From Chionis minor (lineage: Eukaryota > Chordata > Aves > Charadriiformes > Chionididae), in the NCBI GenBank assembly GCA_013398295.1, contig VZSF01011293.1, positions 62,001 to 126,000 of the forward strand: a DNA stretch of 64,000 bases, read 5' to 3'. Shown piece after piece: positions 1 to 14,000 of the stretch. A model generated the notes under the pieces. That model was not told where the DNA came from, ran no database searches, and saw only the letters and a program-made list of their open reading frames with translations. Positions within the stretch are counted from its first letter, which is position 1. The number at the start of each line of letters is the position of its first letter. Both the position numbers and the translations under genes were made by a program.

Positions 1-1246
1 CTAGTGTTTCACTCTTCATTACAAAAGAATAAAAATTAAAAAAAAAATCCCCAAACCTCATGTTTCAGAGAAACATATTTAAAAAAGGCAACAACAAAAA
101 GCCCTTGTTCTTGTAAAAATTGTCCTTCAAATCTGATCGTTCTTTAAAGGTTAGGGTTATGGATGCTTGTTTAAGTCAAATTGCTGATGAGTTTCACCAC
201 AAACTTGATCAGAAAGGCTCAAGAAATGTGAAAAATACATGAGGCTCAAGTGTAAAGCTGATGAGGACAACCAAGAATACAACAAAAGGGTTCCCATGTG
301 TCTGTTAAAGGCCAAATACTAACAGTTTAAAAATCACTGATGTCCTTAAATGTCCAGGAAATTTTAGATTACTTTCTGCCTGCAACCAAGGTATAGAGAA
401 AGATAATAATCCAAACCTGGTAAAGATGCATTTTTCTGTAGAAAGTGACTTTTGGGCTGAGGATAGGAAGAGAAGATAAGGTAGAAAACAAGCTTTCTAC
501 CCTGAAAAGGCAGCTAAATCTCAAGTTTCAGATCCGAATCGTGGCCTGTGATTCCCGTGCACACGATGTACGTGGGCTTAGTATATCAGGGATAGCATTT
601 TATTGGGGGCCATGACATGAGGCCGGGACTGTTATGAACAGAAAGAAGAACTTTTCATATCATCTTATCTCTTAAAAAAAAAAAAAAAATACACACAGCA
701 TGTAAATGTCAGTGACAGTAAAGAAATAAGGAGATCTATTTCAGTTCCTCTGTGAACAATGTGTGTTGATTAGCAATAACTTGGCATTCAGCCAATCAAC
801 AAAGATGAGTCCTAAAAACCTTTTTTGGGGAGATCCTCGTGTCTCGTAATTTCCTTTTTAGTGCCTTTTTTTAATTTTGCCTTGGTGTAATTTTTAAATC
901 TGCAGGAGTAACGCACCCGCACCTTCTTCCGACCGCATTCGTGCCGGCAGCTAATTTTGGGAGTTTTTAGTGCATCGAACAAGCGTCGTGTCTTCATCTT
1001 TGTATGCCTGATGAGAACTGAGAGGCAGCGTCTGCTCCGGGACGGACACGTTAGTGCTGCGGGGTGACAGTAGAGAGGGTGGCTTGTTGTATGTCATGGC
1101 CCCGGGCAGCTGCCTGTCCTAACGCTTCTAATTCTGCTGGTGAAATGGAGTGCAAATAATTGTAAAAACTAATAGGTTAAATCTTCTGGGATTTTTTTTT
1201 ATTATTTCATTTTGTTGCTGGATCCCCTCTTCATCTTCCCCCCCCC

Positions 1247-1258
1247 NNNNNNNNNNNN
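1247..1258. other. Assembly gap (12 N) inside a C run
   Basis: C runs lie on both sides. The short gap size suggests an unresolved homopolymer. Confidence 0.99.
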
Positions 1259-1587
1259 CCCCCCCCCCCCCCGTTTCATAATGACCTTGCCTTGCCTCCA
1301 GTGAGAAAATTGAACTAATTTTGTTGACTTGTCTTTTTAAATACTCATTATTGGATTTACCCGACCTCTTTTTCTGCTGTGGAGAGTTGTGCTGGCCTTG
1401 TGCCAGCGGGGTGATTCGTAGTAATCTGAACACATTTGGTTAAAATTGTTTATGGTCCCCCCTCACCTAACTTCTGCGTTAAATAAAACGATTCTCGTGA
1501 AACTTCTAGATATGTTGATTTAGTTGGGCAGATGAGAATTATATAATAAATCCTTAGAGTATGAAAAAGGTAGACAAGATGCAGGCA

Positions 1588-1627
1588 CAAGACTGCAAAT
1601 ATTTCAGCTGAAATATTTGCAGTGTTG
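1588..1627 (+). repeat. 40-bp palindrome, no spacer, one mismatched pair
   Basis: Positions 1592-1623 form a perfect 32-bp palindrome centred on CAGCTG (arms CTGCAAATATTT and AAATATTTGCAG). Three more pairs (1588-1590 with 1625-1627) match outside one mismatch (1591/1624). Confidence 0.95.
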
Positions 1628-4600
1628 CTGAATATGAGTAAAAAAAAATCAGTAACGTGAGAAAAGCAAATGGTGTATCTTTTTTAGGGAGGATCTTGGA
1701 CGGTGTTTTTTGTATTGGGATCTGGTGCTTTTGGGAGACGTTTGTGATCTTACGTCATATTTTTCAAGTGGCAAGAAGTACGGTTTCTCTTTTACGACAG
1801 ATGTTTGATTCTTGTAAATCAGGTTCTAGTACCGGGGGAAAATGCCATATATTTTCTAGGTGATGATGTTCTTTTTGGAAAACCATTTAGATCTGGATAT
1901 CACGGAGTGCCTGTAGTTCCCGTCTCGGTTGTCCTTCATGTAAGTAAAAGGTGGAAGTGAAACCAGCTATGTTATCTGAGCCTGTCCGACTGTAATCAGC
2001 ATTGCATTTCAGTTTCTTCAGATAACACGCGCCCGACCTTGGCTGCCTTCTGTCCCCTTCCAAGGGCAGGGATGCCAGGCTGGTGGTGTGACCTGTCCTA
2101 CATATGGGTCCTGCTTTGTGTCCCCTCCAGGGTGCGAGGTCGGGGAGGGTATGCTGGGATGGAGAGATGCACAGGGCTCCTTGCTTGGTTTTGGGTGGAC
2201 TCATGGTCTTGGTAAAGCCTATCGTGTGCTTAAGTTTCTCATCCCTATACGCTGATGTTCAATACACCTGATGTGACATTAAGAGTTGGGGGCAACATTT
2301 TGGAAACTGTGGTCCACTGGTGGAAATAATTTTGTTTACAGGGGTCGGATCAAATGAAAGGTCCCCTACAGAAAAACAGGTGAATGTTATGAGGACCTTG
2401 CTTGCTGTAACAAGCCCTTCTCCTAGGACATTTGGAGATGGAAAAGAAGGCCTAGAAATCAGTTCAACCTTATGGAAGCTGCTTGGTTGCTCTCTAATTT
2501 AAAAGTTATAATAATAAGTAAAAAAAAAAATCTTCAAGAAACATAAGTATTATGTTTATAATAAATTCTTCACTACAGATTTATTAAATGCAGAATTGAC
2601 TTTTTCTGTTACTGATAGTATCTTTATACTATCAAAGAAAGTATCTAAAATACACGACTAATATTCTTTACAAAGGAAGAGACTTAAAACCCATGTGTAC
2701 TGCAGGTTTTGGAGGGATGTCTGTATTTCATCCCCCTTGTCAGGTGGAATTGATGGTTCTCCGTACTGAGATATGGAGATCACTGTGTGTTTTGTGGGGA
2801 AGAGGCTCCTCTGCTTCCCCTTGAACATGGAAAAGAAAAATTAGAAAAGACAGATTGGCACATGGTGGAAAGTAAAAGGTGAGAGGGCCTGACGACTTTC
2901 TCTGGGAATAACCCTCAACTGAAGCTAATAGCCCTTGAATAATTAGAAGAAACACCTTAGAAGTGTTCAAACCCAACATATCCTAGGGGAGGCTTTAGAT
3001 TTATAGCAGATTTCAAAGAAAATGAATATAGGAGGTGGAAGAGATATTTTTTTCTCATATTGCATTTGGCACCCTATGTCAGGATAAGTGCGATTATCCG
3101 CTGACTGCAATTAGGACAGACGCTGTCACCGGAGCCGCTTTGTGAGCTGCTGTGCGGTAAATGCACGAACAGATGTCCAAGAAGCAATTTTGCAGACCTG
3201 GCTTAAATTTCTCCCCATGATGTTTCTACTCGGGATGTGGAATTATCTTTGAGATGTTTAATACTTTGCTGCTGCAGTCTCTGTCATCTAATTTCTTAAA
3301 CCATCTGAGGATGCTTGACCTCTGTCGGTGCAGACTGCCTGAGCTGTGTGCTCGAGGACCATTTGTTTTCCATTTTTTAATCTTTCCTTTTTTGAGGATG
3401 GACCAAGTCAGAAGTACTTTTTTGTAGCAGTGCTCTATCCTAATGAAGAATCATGCCTGTTAATGGAAAAAAGTGGGAAGCTCATCCCCCACCTCTTAGT
3501 CTGGATGGAAAAATAGCCCTTCTAAAGACAAGGGAGAACACGTGGAAGTACAAGACACTCTGAGTGGAAGAGAAAAAGTAAATACATTGTGGTAGTTTGA
3601 ATTGAATGTGCTCAGTTTTAATTTGTGCCTTGAAATCATTCCGCTGCCAGTCTTCTGAATATTTCTATTTTTGCTGCTTGTTCTGAAAAGAAACCAGATC
3701 TCCAACGTCCAGATGAGATGGGTTTTTTTTAGAGAATATAAGATTCAGGCTGTTATCTTGATCGGCTTAATTCTTACCTTATTGGACTAATATGGTGATT
3801 TAAAAAAAAAAAAAGTTCCAGAATGTGCTCTTGAATTTTACTTGCTCAACAGCTACAGTCCTCTGCTACCTTATCTTGGGTTGAGCTCTAGCTTGACCGG
3901 TAAAGATGAAAGCTCCTACCCACGTGCAAGAATGAACTTGTGATCTGAGCCGCTGTGGTGTCCTACCTTTTGCACAAAGCTGGGAAAATTCAAACAAAAT
4001 GCAAAGTCCGCGTATGTCTTTGTCCCCTGGTGCCATCTTAATCGTTGTCTGTAGGTGCTGCTTGTCCTGCATCGTGTTGGGTGGCTGTATGGAGTTACCT
4101 GCTTGGCAGGTTTGGAAATCGGGATGTTTTCTTCCTAATCCTTATCGGTGACATACAACTAGCAGAAAGGTGTATGAACCCCCATAAACCAGCTTTAAAT
4201 AACCCAGAGAATACCAGAGGCACCCTAAAATACATGTTTATTATGGAAGTGTGCTGTATCACAGCACCTGCTGTAGATCCTTGATCATTTCCTGCTTGTT
4301 TCATTTTAAAAACCTGAATTATGGCATCCCTAATGGATGCATCGATTCCCTGCTACCGGTCACCAAACGTCGCTGAATTTCTGCAGCCTTCGGTCAGTGT
4401 TTCTGCTCCAGCAAGAAAAGCAATAACTTGATAACCTCAAGGAGAAGCTTTGACTGTAGCTTGACCAGGGCTTGTAGTTCCTGTAGACCCATTGGAAGGT
4501 CTGGTACCCACTTGGTCAATGCTTGTCTCTTCTCCGTGTTGTGTTTGGATGCTAGCACCGATCTCGCGCTGGCCATCGCTCACACTGTGCCTGTGAAAAC

Positions 4601-7436
4601 CAAAGGCCATGCACGTGGAGGGATTTTTCCTTTTGCTGCTGTTATTTTTAAAATAAAGTAGTCTTTTCTATGATGTCCCAATGCATGTTTTAACCGAGTC
4701 AATAGAAAGTCGGTCTTGGTAACAGTAGCTTGCATCCATTTTTCAAGATGCAGCTTGACCTCCTCCTGTATTTTTGCTCCTAGATGAGCAGCAGAGGTGG
4801 AAATTTTCTCCACGTTCCTGTACTGTGACTCTTGTTTATTAAAAAGATCTATATTTCCCCAAATTAACCTCATCTCCATGGTCCTTCCAGTTCTTGCCTT
4901 CCCTATGAAAGATGTTGAGAGTGATGCCAGGATAACATTTAGTTTTCTTACTCCTTCATGTGAAATCCGCAGCTTAGTTCAGGTATATCACAAACAATTA
5001 AAGTAGCTGTTAATTGCAGCTCTGTGTCCTCATGAGAGCTACAGAATCCAGAGCAAAAATTCGTGGGGGAAAAAAATAAGATTTGCGTAGGAAGCTTTGC
5101 CCCTGTTAAGCCCTAAGTGGACATGAAGACAAGCTGCAGTGTGGAGATTCGTGCTAAAAATATGAACTGTGCTAACAGTGGTGGAATATCTACTATATAA
5201 TATAGGTGGTATTGTAAACAAGCTGTCCCTTTTGCTTTAGAATATCAGTCGCAACTAGTGAAATATCAGCCTTGAATACTTTGATGTGCATTATTAAATA
5301 TTTGGATAGCTCCTTTTTTTTTTTTTTGGCTTCTCTTACTGATATTTGTGTTTTCAGAGAACTACAGAGCTTGTGTTTTCAGGTAGCTGACAATAACTAT
5401 TTTTAGTGAAGCTGTCATCTAGAATTCACGGGATTTTTTCAGTACTTCTTGGATTGTAAGAAGGGGTTTTTTTTTGGTTTTGTGTCCTCATGCATTCACA
5501 ACACTCTTCTTCGAATTTAAAAGCCACTCTTGTGTTGTGGCACTTACCTGACAGCTTAATTTTGAGATTGGATATATTCTTTTGTGGTTAGTTTAAATGC
5601 AACATCCTATTTGTGCCCTTGCTTTTAAATGATCATAATCTATTCTGTGAATATTTTTTGTAAATATGGCCTTTAGAGGAAAAAGACCTTATTTTTTTTT
5701 TCATGAACTAAGTTGCTGGAAGTCGTGTTTAAAATATGACTCATCCTGTTTGGTGTTAGTTTGGTTTGGGTTTTTTTTTTCTTTGTGAGGTAACTAAGCA
5801 GATCTGGCAGTACAGTTTTAATATTCTTTCCTCTTTGATCTTTGGCATGTTTCTGACTGCTTTAAGATCTATTCTTTGTGCTAGCTAGGCTGTCTAGAGA
5901 GTGTAGAGGTTGCTACCAGCTATGCATTGGCTCGCGGTTTGTAGATAATGGGATCAGATACCTGGCACTTGGATGGACCGGGGAGCAGAAGGATGCTTTC
6001 AGGTTGGTGCTAAGAGCTTTTGTGTAGTTCTGCACTGAAAAGAAATGCGAATTTTGTAGGATTAAATGCTCGGTTTCAAGAGCGGAAGCTACCTGTATGG
6101 TTTGACTACGCAGATCAAATTGCTAAAATATCTAGGTTAAACGATGCACTAAGCTGTTATGGTTGCTGAACTTTGAGAGGAGACAGATAACACATGGCAT
6201 CATCTCCTGATTAATATGAACCTAAACCTAGTCAGGAGCAGCTGCTTTTGTTTTCTGATGAGGCTGCAGTTATTGCTGCTGAGGGCTGACTTTCATTTAT
6301 TGCAGCAAAGATGATTCTCTTCGGGGGAAGTGATTTCATCGGCAGATGGAAAACGGGAAGGAGGTGCAAGCAGAAGTAGCAAACCGGAGGACAAAACTTG
6401 CCTGCGTTTTGCAGTTAGTGGAGGGTTGCCTTCGTTCAAGGAGGATTTTAAAAGAACAAGATGGTCTTGTATGGAAGCCGTGGCAATTTGTGTTTTGGAA
6501 ATAAGAGTTATAGCAGAAGAAACCACGGCTGGCAGATACGGTACCATGTGCACCCGCCCCTGCAAGAATATGGACTTCCAAAATTATTCCTATTCAGATG
6601 CTTGAGGAGAGCTGAATTGTACTGTTGCTTAAAGAATACGAGACAGCAGAAAAATTGGAGCATTAGCTATTTAAACTTTTGTTCGTTAAAAGGTGTGCTT
6701 TACCTAAAATGTTAAAAAATTGTATTTGGCTTCTGAACAGCCAGCGTTCTTTCTATTGTTCATTTTAATTTTGAAGAGTATATACCCTATCAGAGGAAAG
6801 CTGGAAATGTTTTTGGGCAGAAGAGAAAGCTCAAGTTTTTGTGCTGCTGGGTCATCGGGAGCAGGCAGGTCACAATTTTTGTGAAGTGTAATAAAATTGC
6901 ATTGGGTCATTGGAAAATCTTATTTGAAGCAAATTCTTTGCCAAAAAGGGTTTTCTGTGAGAAGGTTTTAAAATCATCCCTTTCTTGCTATCCATAATAC
7001 TCCATAAAATGAGGGAAGAGAGAACATCCACAATTATGGGGTTTTTTTACCTTCTCCTAGCACTACTACACTTAAATTTGACTTTGCACCTAAGCTGTAT
7101 TAACGTTTCCCGGATAACTTCAAAGCTTTTAAGACTACAGGAAAAACACCTGAAACTATCAAGACATTATTTGACCCAGCATTAACTGAGTGTCACCACA
7201 TTATTTTTCATATGAATTATCCCTAATTTTTTAAGGGAAATACAGCACAGGTATTGTCACTTCTGAAGTGGTTTAATGTGTATTTTGGTGTGCGCATGGA
7301 CTCCGTGATAAGCAAGGCTAAGAAGCGTTGGTTTGCATTGGGTTGTGCTGGGAGTGGGTTGAGTTTCCTGAGGAAGGAGACCTCGGAATCTGCTGAACGA
7401 CATGGTTCTCTAACCCCACAAGATCATTTCAAAAGG

Positions 7437-7484
7437 ATTGATATATATATATCAATATACATCAATATGTATTGATGTATCAGT
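7437..7484 (+). repeat. AT-rich inverted repeat
   Basis: TGATATATATATATCA is a perfect palindrome. It is followed by nested copies of ATCAATAT and ATATTGAT-like words. The block could form a cruciform or hairpin. Confidence 0.75.
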
Positions 7485-10400
7485 ACTCAAAATACTCTTA
7501 CATTACGATGAAATTGAGACGTGAGAGATTATTTCTTGATGATAGCATATAGAATGTAATTTTTTTTTTAAATAAGCTGCTAAAATTTATTTCCCTTACC
7601 TTCAGAAAATTCCCAATGCAGCGATATGGTGTCGTTTAGGTGCTAGCGCAATGTGTAACACTTATTGCTTCTGGAAAGGCGGTGTCTTTTTGCTCAGCTA
7701 TTATTTCAAGTGTGATGCTTGTGAAAGCTGTGAGTGGTACTGGAGTGCTGCGCTGCATCCTTCAACGTGCATCCTTTTCGGCACAGCAGTAGGTGGGTTT
7801 CTGCTACTCCCAGTGCCTGCAGGGCTGGATTAGAGGGGAAGGATGCCTTTATTTCCCCCGATTTTGTTCTCTGAAGCTCTTGAGCTCTTCTAGGATAGAA
7901 GTCCTTAATGTCGGTGTAATTCCTAGGCTCTGAAAAAGGTCTTTTCTGCATCTATTTTGGGGCTAGCGAGATGCTCCTCAGCGTGAACTCCTGTAGTCCT
8001 TGACAGTGTCTCTCTGCTCTAACACTTCATATCCTTCACTTTTAACAAGTTCAACAAGATTTTTTTAAATTGTAAACACTGAGTTATTTATTTATTTTTA
8101 GGCTCTAAGTGTGGAACTTTCGGCTGCAAACAAAAATATAAATAGCTAGGCATGTGTTTCGTGAGATAATAGGAAGATCTTGTTGTGTCCATTTATGGTT
8201 TACAGAGCTGTCCCCCTGCTAGCTGGATCTTCTCTGCGCTTGTATTAATGGGATATTTGACAGTGATCTGTGCTCTCGGGATATCAACTCCAGATTTGTC
8301 TCCAGTTGGGTTTCCAGAGGCTGAACCTCTCTGTGCACACCATAAGGACCAAATCCAACCAGCAATGCTGGAAAATCAGATATTTTGGTTGTTCATGTGA
8401 ACACAATTCCTGTATTGGTGAGGGATGCTCTGTCAGATCATGATGCTCAAGCCTGGAGTTAATCTGGTGAAACTTGAGGCTGCTGTAAAGGTACTTTTGC
8501 CACTTCTAAAAATGACAAGATTTATCTTGGTATTTCGAACAGGGTTGTCATGCCTCTGGCCAGTGACTACTTAATTAGTCATTAGAAGAAGCAAAACTGC
8601 TTATAGCAATGATTCTTGCCCCTGAAAGTCTCCAAACACTTGGGATACGCAAAGCGTTTCCTTCGTTTCTGACTTTTTGTTAGTCCTTGTCATTTAGTTT
8701 ACAGTTCTGGTTAGCCAAGTAGGGAATACAAGAACAGAGAGTTTCAGCTAAATGAGAGCCACCCTTCCAGCCTCAGAGAGGATTCAGCAATTTCCTTCGA
8801 CTTTTTTTTTTTTAAATTATTATTATTTTTTTTTTTGGTGGTTGTTTCTGGCAAAAAAAGCCAAGGGAGCAGATGGAGGGCATGGTGCTTTGTTACTGGT
8901 CCTCGTTTGTCAGAACAAAGCTTTTAATGATGCTGCATTATTGCTCTGTACCCAGCATTTCTTGCATCCTTGCTTACTCAGACACAGTTTCATCGGTGAA
9001 GCTTCGGGACACAGACAGAATTAACTTCCAAGTCTTAGCAGTTCAGTGACTACCAGGATAAAAGCTGATTATTTTAATACTTTAACACCACTGCCGCCCT
9101 TTATGTGTAGGGCACGCTTTTTGGGAGAACAGCAGTGCTTCCAGAAATCCAGTGACTCAGATTGGGAGCTCAAGAAAGAAGAATGGTCCAGGGCAAGATT
9201 CTGGTTTGCACCAGCACCAGCATCATGCAGAAATGCTGTGATGGAAGCGAAGATGGAGGTCGCTTCTCCCATTCAGTTTTCTCAATCACAAGACCTCACC
9301 AAACCTTCCTGTAGTCCCTTTTTTTTTTTAATTTTCTTTTTTTTTTTTTCTTTCCCTCATCCATGCCTACGGTAGTATCTCCAGCTGGTGAGGCAGGAAT
9401 CCCGCAGACAAGAGTTTTGTTCACTGTGTAGCCCTGATTAATTCCTCAGCCACTGATTCAGTCCCTGCACAGAAGGGGCTTTGACCTTAAGGGGAAGAGT
9501 AAGTGATCGTGTTATTATTCATGACCTAATTCAGTTCCTTGTTCATCAGAACCACTTGCAACAGCTTCTAGGAGTAATTAGTTTTGCAACAGTTTTTCCT
9601 GTAAGTTTTTTTCAGAGGTTTTCCTTTTTATTTTGCTTCCCATTTTCATTTTGTCTCAGATGAGAGGTCTGCTAGATGCTGACGGTTATCCACGTGAGGT
9701 GCATCGGCAAGAGTTTGGTGGATGGGTAGGAGCATCCCTGCCTGTCTTCCAGCTGCTAGGAGAGGAACAACTGAGTGGTTTTCAGCCCGCAGGGGAATAT
9801 CAAAACCTCAAGACATGGGTAATTCCAGGCTCTGGAAGGGATTATCATCTACTGAGGTGCTTTATGTATCTGTGGTCTTCTTAAATGGCAAGAAACACCA
9901 GATTAAAGTATGGGCAAACAGAGCCTACCTCCAAAAGAGAAGAATGTCCTCCGGCGCACAGTGCAAAGCTGCCAGGTGACAAACTGAAATGCAAGTCTCA
10001 TCCTCTAGTGGAGAAGTGAATAGACAAGAAGCTGATAGAGTTGCTCAAAGTGCTGAATAAAAAAGAAAAAAAAAAAGGAAAAAAGAGCCTGATAGGAGTT
10101 TTCTCAATTTTTCGAGCCACAGGTGAGCTTAGGTAGGAACAGTTTAGAAAATGCATGTAATCTAGTTTAGCTTACACTTAATGTGTTCAGCTATACGCCT
10201 TTGGGAATGATTTATGTAGTTTGAGCTGTGTATTCCCCACTTCTTTTATATTCTGGGAATTCTCGGAAGCTGAGTAGACATCTCTGACTGTACAGGCTTG
10301 ACAGTGTGGGGTCAGCCATACTTGCAGAAATATTTCCCCCTACCAGAGGCTAGTGGTGGTTAATGCTGGCCAAGCTGTTCTCCTTTTATTATGACTCTTG

Positions 10401-11019
10401 ACAATAACAGCCAAAAACCAGTTTACAAATCCAGCTTAGGCTGGAGAAGTCAAGAAGGTTTATCTATAAAATCACTTGGGTTTGCAGGAAGAGAAAGATT
10501 TTTAGGTTCACCCACCTTTGCTTTGAACTCCAAGCAAGATGCAGTGGATTTAGCACGGGAGAAGGATTCTTGATTACAGACTTGGGACCAAACGGAAGAT
10601 TTTAAGGGGAGAGGAGAGACACCACCGAAGCAGTACAAGGTGCTGCTGTTGCACGCTTGTCCTCCCTGTTGCAGGAGGTTGGTGGTTTGGTGCCTGCAGG
10701 GGGTTGCATTTTGGTTGTGTATTGGCACCCCATCATGCCAGGTCTAGCAGAGACTTCTGTGGCTGCCGAGCATCTGCAAGTGTGGCTCCGCTCCCACTTT
10801 CATTCTAATTTAGCTTGTCTCACCGCATTGGCATCTCGCTTAGGTGCTTCGGTCCAAATAAACTACTCTGAAATGTATCCAAAAGATGTTTCTTCTGCAT
10901 ACGGACAGTCTTGGAGTGCTGATGTGTCCTTTTTTTTTTGCCCGTCTAAGCTTATCATCCCTTTTGAAGAAGTAAATTTGAATTGTGATTACAAATGTAG
11001 TTGAAGATGTCGCTGCTTA

Positions 11020-11084
11020 TTGCAGGAGGGTTGGACTAGGTGACCTTTAAAGGTCTCTTCCAACCCAAACCACTCTAGGATCAC
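11020..11084 (+). mobile_element. CR1 LINE 3' end fragment
   Basis: A 65-base remnant of the CR1 3' end. It has the diagnostic words GGTTGGACTAGGTGACC, then AAAGGTCTCTTCCAACCC and a decayed terminal repeat (cactctaggatcac). It is in sense orientation and non-coding. Confidence 0.85.
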
Positions 11085-14000
11085 TTTAATACTTAGAAAT
11101 CTCACTTTTCCTGCATTAGAGGTTTCATGCTTCTGGATGAAACTAATTTTATAGAGATTTTTGCCTACGGTTTCAATGCAAAGCAGTCCCTTTTGCGCCT
11201 CCCGGGTCTTTTAGGTAGGACTCCCTCAACCACTTGCACCACGAGGTTCTTTGAGATGGACTGATGTAGATGATTGTGACGATAATGGCCTTTCATTCCC
11301 ATTGCAAAGAGAGGCAAGAGAAAAACGTGGTGTGTGTGCGTGGAAGAGAAAGATGGTAAAAAGGAGAAGGTTAAACATTATATAGATGATCAAATGAAAC
11401 TGCAATAATAACCAAGATGTTGAGCATCTACACGGGCTTTTCTGCCTGTCTAGGACGTGGTAGATTTTACAGCATCAGCTGTCACAGATGTGTCATCTGT
11501 TTTGATGTCACAGGGGTGTTATTTTTGGGTACCAGCAGCACGAGGCTATTTGCTGCTGCAGGAGAGAAATTTGGAGAGCGCTTGTGCTGATATATTCAGA
11601 TTAAGCAGTGAAGTATGTTTAAATTGGCCATTTCTTTATCAGATTTTTTAAACTTTATCTATTTCAGGAATTTCTGCCCCACAAGGTATGCGTTTTGATG
11701 TACCAGTGGATGGATAAAATCCAGGCTGTCTTGAGCAACCGAGCCTGTTGGGATTGCCTGAGGATTGGGAATGGGGAGAAAGTGTCACTATTTTTGTAGT
11801 CCCTTGTCTGGGTTATGGGATGTTACGATAAAACCAAATGAACTTTGCTTCTAGAATTGCCCCTTTAGCAGCCTCAATGCTGACACTAATCTCTATTTTG
11901 TCCAAATCATCCAATATCTGGTAAACTTTGTGATTTCAGGCTTTAGCTGTCACAGATTATTTAGGACTGAAATGGTCCATTTCAGTTACCTTTGCAAAGC
12001 TAATTGGAGCGTCCTCATTTGTTTTATATCCTTTATAGAATAATGCTTGCTGAAAAATGCAGCCCCCAATGCAAAAGCGCTCACTATATGTAGTCATATA
12101 TATGTGTTTAATTTGAGTAAGCATATTTGCCACCAGTATTTATGTATATTAATCTGTGGTCAATGAGTAAAAGATGGCATAAAATGTAAAAGTAAACCGC
12201 TATTTGCAAGTTTAATGTATGCACAAAGGCTAGTTGACAATCCCAATCTCTGCATGCTTTTTCTAGCAATTTGCTGGTAATCAGATTATTGTTGTGATTT
12301 TTATAAGGGCCTGTGGGCTCCTTGGAAATATTGATCTGTTTTGTTATGTAGGAGGACATAAGGCTTAATTTGTAACTTCATGTTTGTTTGGAGATCACGC
12401 TTCTTGTGTTGCGAGTAGAATTGTGTCATGATAGTAAAATTGAGCAAAAATCGGCGTGCTGGGTCAATTTGAGTAAGAAGCTTCATTCAAACGTAAAAAA
12501 TAGAAAAGAATATAGAAAATACTAGGCCGACAGTGTATCGGCTTAAAATGTCATAAATTCTTGCTTTTGCAGGTGTGCAGATTCCATAAATTTTGGCCAG
12601 TGTTCACAGGATTTTGCAATTACTTCTGGCCTCTGAGGTCTGATGCATCCTCTGGGTTTCCATCTCCCATGGGATCAGCATCTTGTTACTGCTGCCCCCA
12701 TCCTTGCCAAAGCCAGGAGATGAGTGGAGCAGCTGAACCATAGCTTGGTGGTAAAGCTGGGTCATCTCACGAGCAGCCACTTACTGGGCTACGGAGATGA
12801 GCATCCCCCTAGTAAGATACTAGCTTTTCTTTGCCATAAGCCTATATAAATGGCTTAGATGTAGCATTGGTTTTTGGATGTTCTCATTTAAATTGAAACG
12901 CATAGCAATGCCAAATGCCTTTAATTAAAATAGCATACGGAGAAGTATTCACCAGTTGCAAAACACTTACTCTGTTTTGTTCTTTTCACGTTTGTATTTA
13001 ATTTGGTGTGTCCAAACTCAAAAACAGTGTTAATTTAAAAAAGTCATGTAAAAGCTAATACGACAGCCTGCTTGAACAGTTGTCATTGGGAGGGCCTTTC
13101 TCCCTGACATATGCTAATTACCTAATTACACGTATTTCATTGCAATATTTTCTCCAAAATACTTTGGGAAACTGACTGTCCACAAGAGGCGCGTTTGGTG
13201 TTGAGCAGAGCCAGGCTCATGAGCATCAGCGGTTGGGAGACCACAAGCAATTATCTTCATTAATGTTTCTTTGACCCAACATAATACTCGGAGACATGTT
13301 CAGCGTTATTAAGACTAAATACTGTGGCAAGCCTCCTGTGATTTATAAGGCTCAAATTAACACCTCTTTGCTTTCTGACCTCACTAAATTTCTTAGTCAT
13401 TAGTGAAAGCTTCTGGTGTTTAAGTGCTTTGTGGGGGGGGACACGACTTGACTCGTCTTCTGCGTTCCCAGAGTTCCTGGGGCTTTTAGCATCTCCACGG
13501 GGTTCGCACTTGGCTGGGAATGCTGCTGGATTCAAGTTGTTTGGATGCAGAAGGCACAGATGTTTGTTATTCCACAGAGTCTGTGCAGAATAAGCATCTA
13601 TTGAGAAGTGAGGAAAACTTTTGGGTAGGCGGGGTAGAATGGCCTGATGCTTTCTGGAGGGTTTATTGATCTTGCATGTATTTGACAGGAGGGAGGAAGG
13701 GAAGGTGGGTTTGCTCAAGGTAACCAACTTCAAGTCCTGTTTGCAGTTCTCCCGTGAGTCAGCACTCTTCGATATGCTCCGATAACTTGAATAAAAATAG
13801 CCAGCCTTCTTGTCGTAAGCTTTGAAGTACGCTTTGAAGTAAAATCTCGATGAGGAATTATCTAGCTTAAGTATGGTGGGGTTTTTTTTCCCCCCCTTCT
13901 TGAAGAAAAGCTGCTGTTGGAGTCATAGAGTTAGACAAAGAAAACCCAACCCGGCACTTAGCTGACATCATCCCTGTTGCATCTGTGCCTATACTAACGC

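Noticed and set aside
2613..2634. Small inverted repeat (TGATAGTA, loop, TACTATCA)
   Set aside because: An 8-bp AT-rich stem is expected often by chance in 64 kb.
13260..13733. 157-codon minus-strand open frame
   Set aside because: No domain or family is recognisable, and about one frame of this length is expected by chance given the strand composition.
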